Positions 60,899-64,000 of a DNA stretch of 64,000 bases are shown in pieces. This DNA is from JADLAT01 sp964348795. Lineage in GTDB: Bacteria > Pseudomonadota > Alphaproteobacteria > Micavibrionales > Micavibrionaceae. Location: contig CAYGDY010000012.1 of NCBI GenBank assembly GCA_964348795.1, positions 1-64,000 on the forward strand, read 5' to 3'. Position 1 is the stretch's first letter; every line of letters begins with the position of its first letter. Position numbers and translations under genes: made by a program. The notes under the pieces are model-generated. The model did not search any database, was not told where the DNA came from, and saw nothing but the letters and a program-made list of their open reading frames with translations.

Positions 60899-61312
60899 TT
60901 AAATATCCAGAGAAGGTGCTGGCTCTTCCTTCTTCCGGCGCGCTAGAAGGAGCGCCGCCGCACCAGCCGCGAACAAGCCAGCCGCTGGCGGCAAGGGTGT
61001 TTCCGCTGGGGGTGGACAATAATCACCATGCCCATGGCTCTCTGAGTGGGAAGACGCGCTCGCATAGGCCGATGAGATCACAGAGTTTATGGATGTATTG
61101 CTGTTGTTTACAAACACAGTCACGCCCGGAATTGTAATTTCCGGCGCCGAGATCTCTGCCTTTGCAGAATTCGGACTATACCCCGTCACCGTACTGGTAG
61201 AAGAAAAATTACTGTTGTGGATCGATATCGTCGCCGCATCAACAGCAGGGGCCGCAAGGACCAGAGAAAGAGCAGTAACCACTCTTGATTCTTTATTAAA
61301 ACCGAGTTTCAT
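60899..61312 (-). CDS. VPLPA-CTERM-type sorted exported protein
   Basis: A 137-residue protein. It has a signal peptide (residues about 8-28, TALSLVLAAPAVDA end), a Ser/Asn-rich mature part, and a C-terminal sorting signal: PLPPAAGLFAAGAAALLLAR followed by Arg-Lys-Lys. This matches the PEP-CTERM/VPLPA-CTERM class processed by exosortases. A further nine residues follow the basic run. The exosortase is not in this window. ATG 61312 follows AAAGGA. Confidence 0.83.
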   Translation of the reverse strand: MKLGFNKESRVVTALSLVLAAPAVDAATISIHNSNFSSTSTVTGYSPNSAKAEISAPEITIPGVTVFVNNSNTSINSVISSAYASASSHSESHGHGDYCPPPAETPLPPAAGLFAAGAAALLLARRKKEEPAPSLDI

Positions 61313-61387
61313 ATGATGTTCCTTTAACACAAATGGTCATATTCCAACGCTTTTCTATAACCATACCCTACCCCTGTCAAGGGGAAT

Positions 61388-62866
61388 TTATATCAAACTC
61401 TTTCGCACAGCCCCCTGCCATCCCTCCAGAAGACGGGTTCTTTCTGGCGCATCCATGGCGGGGTTATAGCGTCTGGCACAGCGCCAACCCTCTGCAATCT
61501 CTGAAAAAGAGCTAAAAATCCCCGCCTGAAGCCCTGCCAGCACTCCGGCACCCCAAGCCGTAGCCTCGACATGCTCGGGGATTTCCACGGGCCGGTCCAG
61601 AATATCGGCCAGAAACTGACACACAAAATTATTGGCCACCAGCCCGCCATCAGCACGCAGGACATCGGGCAAACGCCCTGAATCTTCCGCCATCGCCCGC
61701 ATGAGATCATAGGTCTGATAGGCCTGCGCCTCCAACGTAGCCCGCACGATATGCGCCTTTGTACTGTCCCGTGACAGACCGGTAATCATCCCCCGCGCCT
61801 CAGGCCGCCAGTACGGGGCACCCAATCCGGCAAAGGCGGGCACCATGTACACTTCGTTGTTGTCCGGCACACTACGGGCCAGCGCCTCGGTTTCTCCCGC
61901 CGATTCAATGACCCCAAGCCCGTCACGGAGCCATTGCACCGCCGCCCCCGCCATAAAGATAGACCCCTCCAGCGCGTATACAGGCTTTCCAGCGCATTGA
62001 TACCCGATCGTGGTCAAAAGCCTGTGACGGGACGCCCTGAACGTCTCCCCGATATTCATCAGCGCAAAACAGCCTGTCCCGTACGTGGCCTTGCCCATAC
62101 CTTCCTGAAAACAGGCCTGTCCGACCAGCGCCGCCTGCTGATCCCCTGCCATTCCCCCGATCCGGTACGATCCACCGACAAGGGCGGGATCCGTCATCCC
62201 GAAATCCGAAACATTGTCCCGCACCTCAGGCAAAAGGGCACGGGGAATATCAAACAGCTTCAACAGCACCTCATCCCATCCCCCGTCCCTGATATTGTAC
62301 AGCAGGGTGCGGGATGCATTGGTGGCGTCCGTGGCATGCACACGGCCGCCCGTCAGATGCCAGAGCACAAAACACTCCACCGTGCCAAAAGCCAAGTCAC
62401 CCGCCTCCGCCCGTGCCCGCGCACCCGAAACATGCTCCAAAATCCATGCCAGCTTTGTGGCGGAAAAATACGGATCCAGCAACAAGCCCGTTTTTTCTAT
62501 AATAGTGTTCTCATGCCCTTGCGCTTTGAGGGTCTCACAGCGCTCTGCCGTCCGGCGATCCTGCCAGACGATGGCATTATAGACAGGTGCGCCCGTTTTC
62601 CGGTCCCAGACAATCGTGGTTTCGCGCTGGTTCGTGATACCGATCCCCGCCACGGTCCTCCGACAATGCACCAGAACCGTCCGTGTCACCGCCAGCGTAT
62701 CGGCCCAGATCTGCGCAGGGTCCTGCTCCACCCAGCCCTTGTGCGGATAAAAAAGCGTGAGCGGTTTTTGCGCCATGTCCAGAATGGTACCGTCCGGAGA
62801 AAAACACATCGCACGGGTGCTGGTGGTGCCCTGATCAATCGCGAGCAAACACACATCCCTGTTCAT
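61388..62866 (-). CDS. glpK: Glycerol kinase
   Basis: Phosphorylates glycerol to sn-glycerol 3-phosphate. The 492-residue FGGY kinase has AIDQGTTSTRAM, QDPAQIWADTLAV, ITNQRETTIVWDRKTGAPVY and YGTGCFALMN. ATG at 62866 overlaps the glpD stop (ATGA). It makes the substrate for GlpD in the same operon. Confidence 0.95.
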   Translation of the reverse strand: MNRDVCLLAIDQGTTSTRAMCFSPDGTILDMAQKPLTLFYPHKGWVEQDPAQIWADTLAVTRTVLVHCRRTVAGIGITNQRETTIVWDRKTGAPVYNAIVWQDRRTAERCETLKAQGHENTIIEKTGLLLDPYFSATKLAWILEHVSGARARAEAGDLAFGTVECFVLWHLTGGRVHATDATNASRTLLYNIRDGGWDEVLLKLFDIPRALLPEVRDNVSDFGMTDPALVGGSYRIGGMAGDQQAALVGQACFQEGMGKATYGTGCFALMNIGETFRASRHRLLTTIGYQCAGKPVYALEGSIFMAGAAVQWLRDGLGVIESAGETEALARSVPDNNEVYMVPAFAGLGAPYWRPEARGMITGLSRDSTKAHIVRATLEAQAYQTYDLMRAMAEDSGRLPDVLRADGGLVANNFVCQFLADILDRPVEIPEHVEATAWGAGVLAGLQAGIFSSFSEIAEGWRCARRYNPAMDAPERTRLLEGWQGAVRKSLI

Positions 62867-64000
62867 TGCCGTGCAATCTCCGCCACAATTGCGGGCAGGA
62901 CCTTCTCCAGCACACTCGTTTCCTCTTCCGTCATCCACATCCCCAGCTTCGAGCGCCGCCAGAGGAGATCTTCGGCCTCCCGCACAAATTCATACCGGAC
63001 CAAATACATCAATTCCGCCTCGTACAAGCCAGCGCCAAAATTCTGCCCCAGATCGCTCAGGCTTTGCGTCCCTTCCAGAAAACGGTCCATCCGCGTCCCA
63101 TAGGCCCTGGCATAGCGCAGGAGAATCTCCGGAGGGAGCCAAGGATATTCCGCCCGCTTGCTTTCAGTGAAAGCGTCAAAATCCGCATCCGGCATATCGC
63201 CCCCAGGCAAACAGGATTGCGCCGTCCACGGAACGGACACACGGTTACACCTCTCCAGAAACTGGTCTACGACCTGCTCGGCCAGAATCCGGTACGTGGT
63301 GAGCTTCCCGCCAAACACGGAAATCATCGGCGCCTTGGAGTCCGTATGGTCGTAAAAATAATAATCACGGGACATCACCCGTGTTTCCTGTTTGGAGGGC
63401 TTGCCGTCTTTCTCGAACAAAGGCCGCACACCGCTGAAGGTCCATATCACATCATCGCGTGTGATATCGCGCCGGAAATGAGTATTGAACGCCTCGACAA
63501 GATACAGCATCTCCGGCTCTGAAATCATCGGGGCATAGGGATCACCTTCAAAGGCCTCTTCCGTGGTGCCGATCAAGGTAAAATCCTGCTGATAGGGCAT
63601 GACAAAAACGATCCGTCTGTCCTGTTGTTGCACGACATAGGCCTGCTCTCCGTCATACATCTTCGGGATAATAATATGGGATCCCTTGACGAGCCGTACC
63701 TTTGGCGCAGGATTATCCAGCGTCCCCAAACCCGATTCTTCTATGATGTTGCGCACCCACGGCCCTGCGGCATTGGCCACCATGCCCGCACGGATACTCC
63801 GGCGCTCTCCCGTTTTTTTATCCTGAATTTCCACCCGCCAGTGATCGGGCTGGGGCACGAGTTTCGTGCAGGCCGTCTGTGTGAGAATCGTAGCACCCCG
63901 CGCAAACGCATCCATCGCGTTCAACACCACCAGACGGGAATCGTCCCCCTGACAATCCGTATAGCAAAAACCTTTCTCATAGGTCGAGACCAAAGGCCCC
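62863..64000 (-). CDS. glpD: Glycerol-3-phosphate dehydrogenase, partial (5' end outside the window)
   Basis: Membrane-associated FAD enzyme that oxidises glycerol 3-phosphate to dihydroxyacetone phosphate and feeds electrons to quinone. The window holds the C-terminal about 378 residues, beginning before YEKGFCYTDC; the frame is still open at base 64000. Seen: DDSRLVVLNAMDAFARGA, VANAAGPWVRNIIEESGLG, SHIIIPKMYDGEQAYV, VFGGKLTTYRILAE. The N-terminal FAD-binding part is beyond the edge. Confidence 0.93.
   Translation of the reverse strand, partial: GPLVSTYEKGFCYTDCQGDDSRLVVLNAMDAFARGATILTQTACTKLVPQPDHWRVEIQDKKTGERRSIRAGMVANAAGPWVRNIIEESGLGTLDNPAPKVRLVKGSHIIIPKMYDGEQAYVVQQQDRRIVFVMPYQQDFTLIGTTEEAFEGDPYAPMISEPEMLYLVEAFNTHFRRDITRDDVIWTFSGVRPLFEKDGKPSKQETRVMSRDYYFYDHTDSKAPMISVFGGKLTTYRILAEQVVDQFLERCNRVSVPWTAQSCLPGGDMPDADFDAFTESKRAEYPWLPPEILLRYARAYGTRMDRFLEGTQSLSDLGQNFGAGLYEAELMYLVRYEFVREAEDLLWRRSKLGMWMTEEETSVLEKVLPAIVAEIARQ

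Noticed and set aside
1..64000. CRISPR array, prophage, insertion sequence or rRNA operon
   Set aside because: No spaced direct repeats, transposase, integrase, capsid or rRNA sequence was seen.

Overview
The window comes from an alphaproteobacterial chromosome with moderate to fairly high GC. Three gene orders support this. The first is dgt, SPOR protein, nagZ, scpA, scpB, tatA, tatB, tatC. The second is yajC, secD, secF, Mth938-like. The third is murA through UPF0262, infA, maf, RNase G. The FtsZ tail, the DUF2336 protein and candidate CtrA boxes (TTAA-N7-TTAA) agree. A large FecR/RTX-like protein and a VPLPA-type sorted protein point to a free-living aquatic relative of Rhodospirillales or Micavibrionales. 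That placement is an inference and no 16S gene is present. I see no phage, insertion sequence, CRISPR array or rRNA operon.

Layout. 1-16 kb is mostly housekeeping: ubiE, coaBC, mutS, cysE, a DUF502 protein, threonine ammonia-lyase, gyrA and iron-type sodB, with small membrane and hypothetical genes between. 16-26 kb holds Sec accessory genes (yajC, secD, secF), an isolated ftsZ, a diguanylate cyclase, and orphan sdhB, nadC and sucC. 26.1-30.9 kb is a cluster of four unrecognised genes, including a peptidoglycan hydrolase without a signal peptide. 30.9-33.1 kb carries two malate dehydrogenase genes in tandem. 33-42 kb is the dgt to zapE block running leftward. 42-47 kb carries xthA, two lipoproteins, a SulP transporter, tRNA-Thr and dcd. 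47.9-54.5 kb is murA to RNase G, with an irregular hypothetical patch between murA and hisG. 54.7-64 kb carries tRNA-Phe, a chemoreceptor with a small cyclic-nucleotide-fold protein, 3-hydroxybutyrate dehydrogenase, the FecR-domain giant, the VPLPA-type protein, glpK and the 3' part of glpD.

The best candidate for something undescribed is the 26.1-30.9 kb cluster. It has a coiled-coil protein, then a tight three-gene set whose middle member joins an NlpC/P60-like amidase fold to a lambda-lysozyme-like domain. Both promoter regions carry CtrA-like boxes centred where a -35 element should lie, and one has three TTAA repeats in 11-bp phase. This suggests cell-cycle or motility-linked control of a wall-remodelling or lysis function. 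Other notable points are a divergent second malate dehydrogenase, an alpha/beta-hydrolase lipoprotein with Asp at the nucleophile elbow, a 60-bp exact repeat marking a decayed paralogue, a gene whose start seems lost next to a half-repeat, and several families of dispersed intergenic palindromes.
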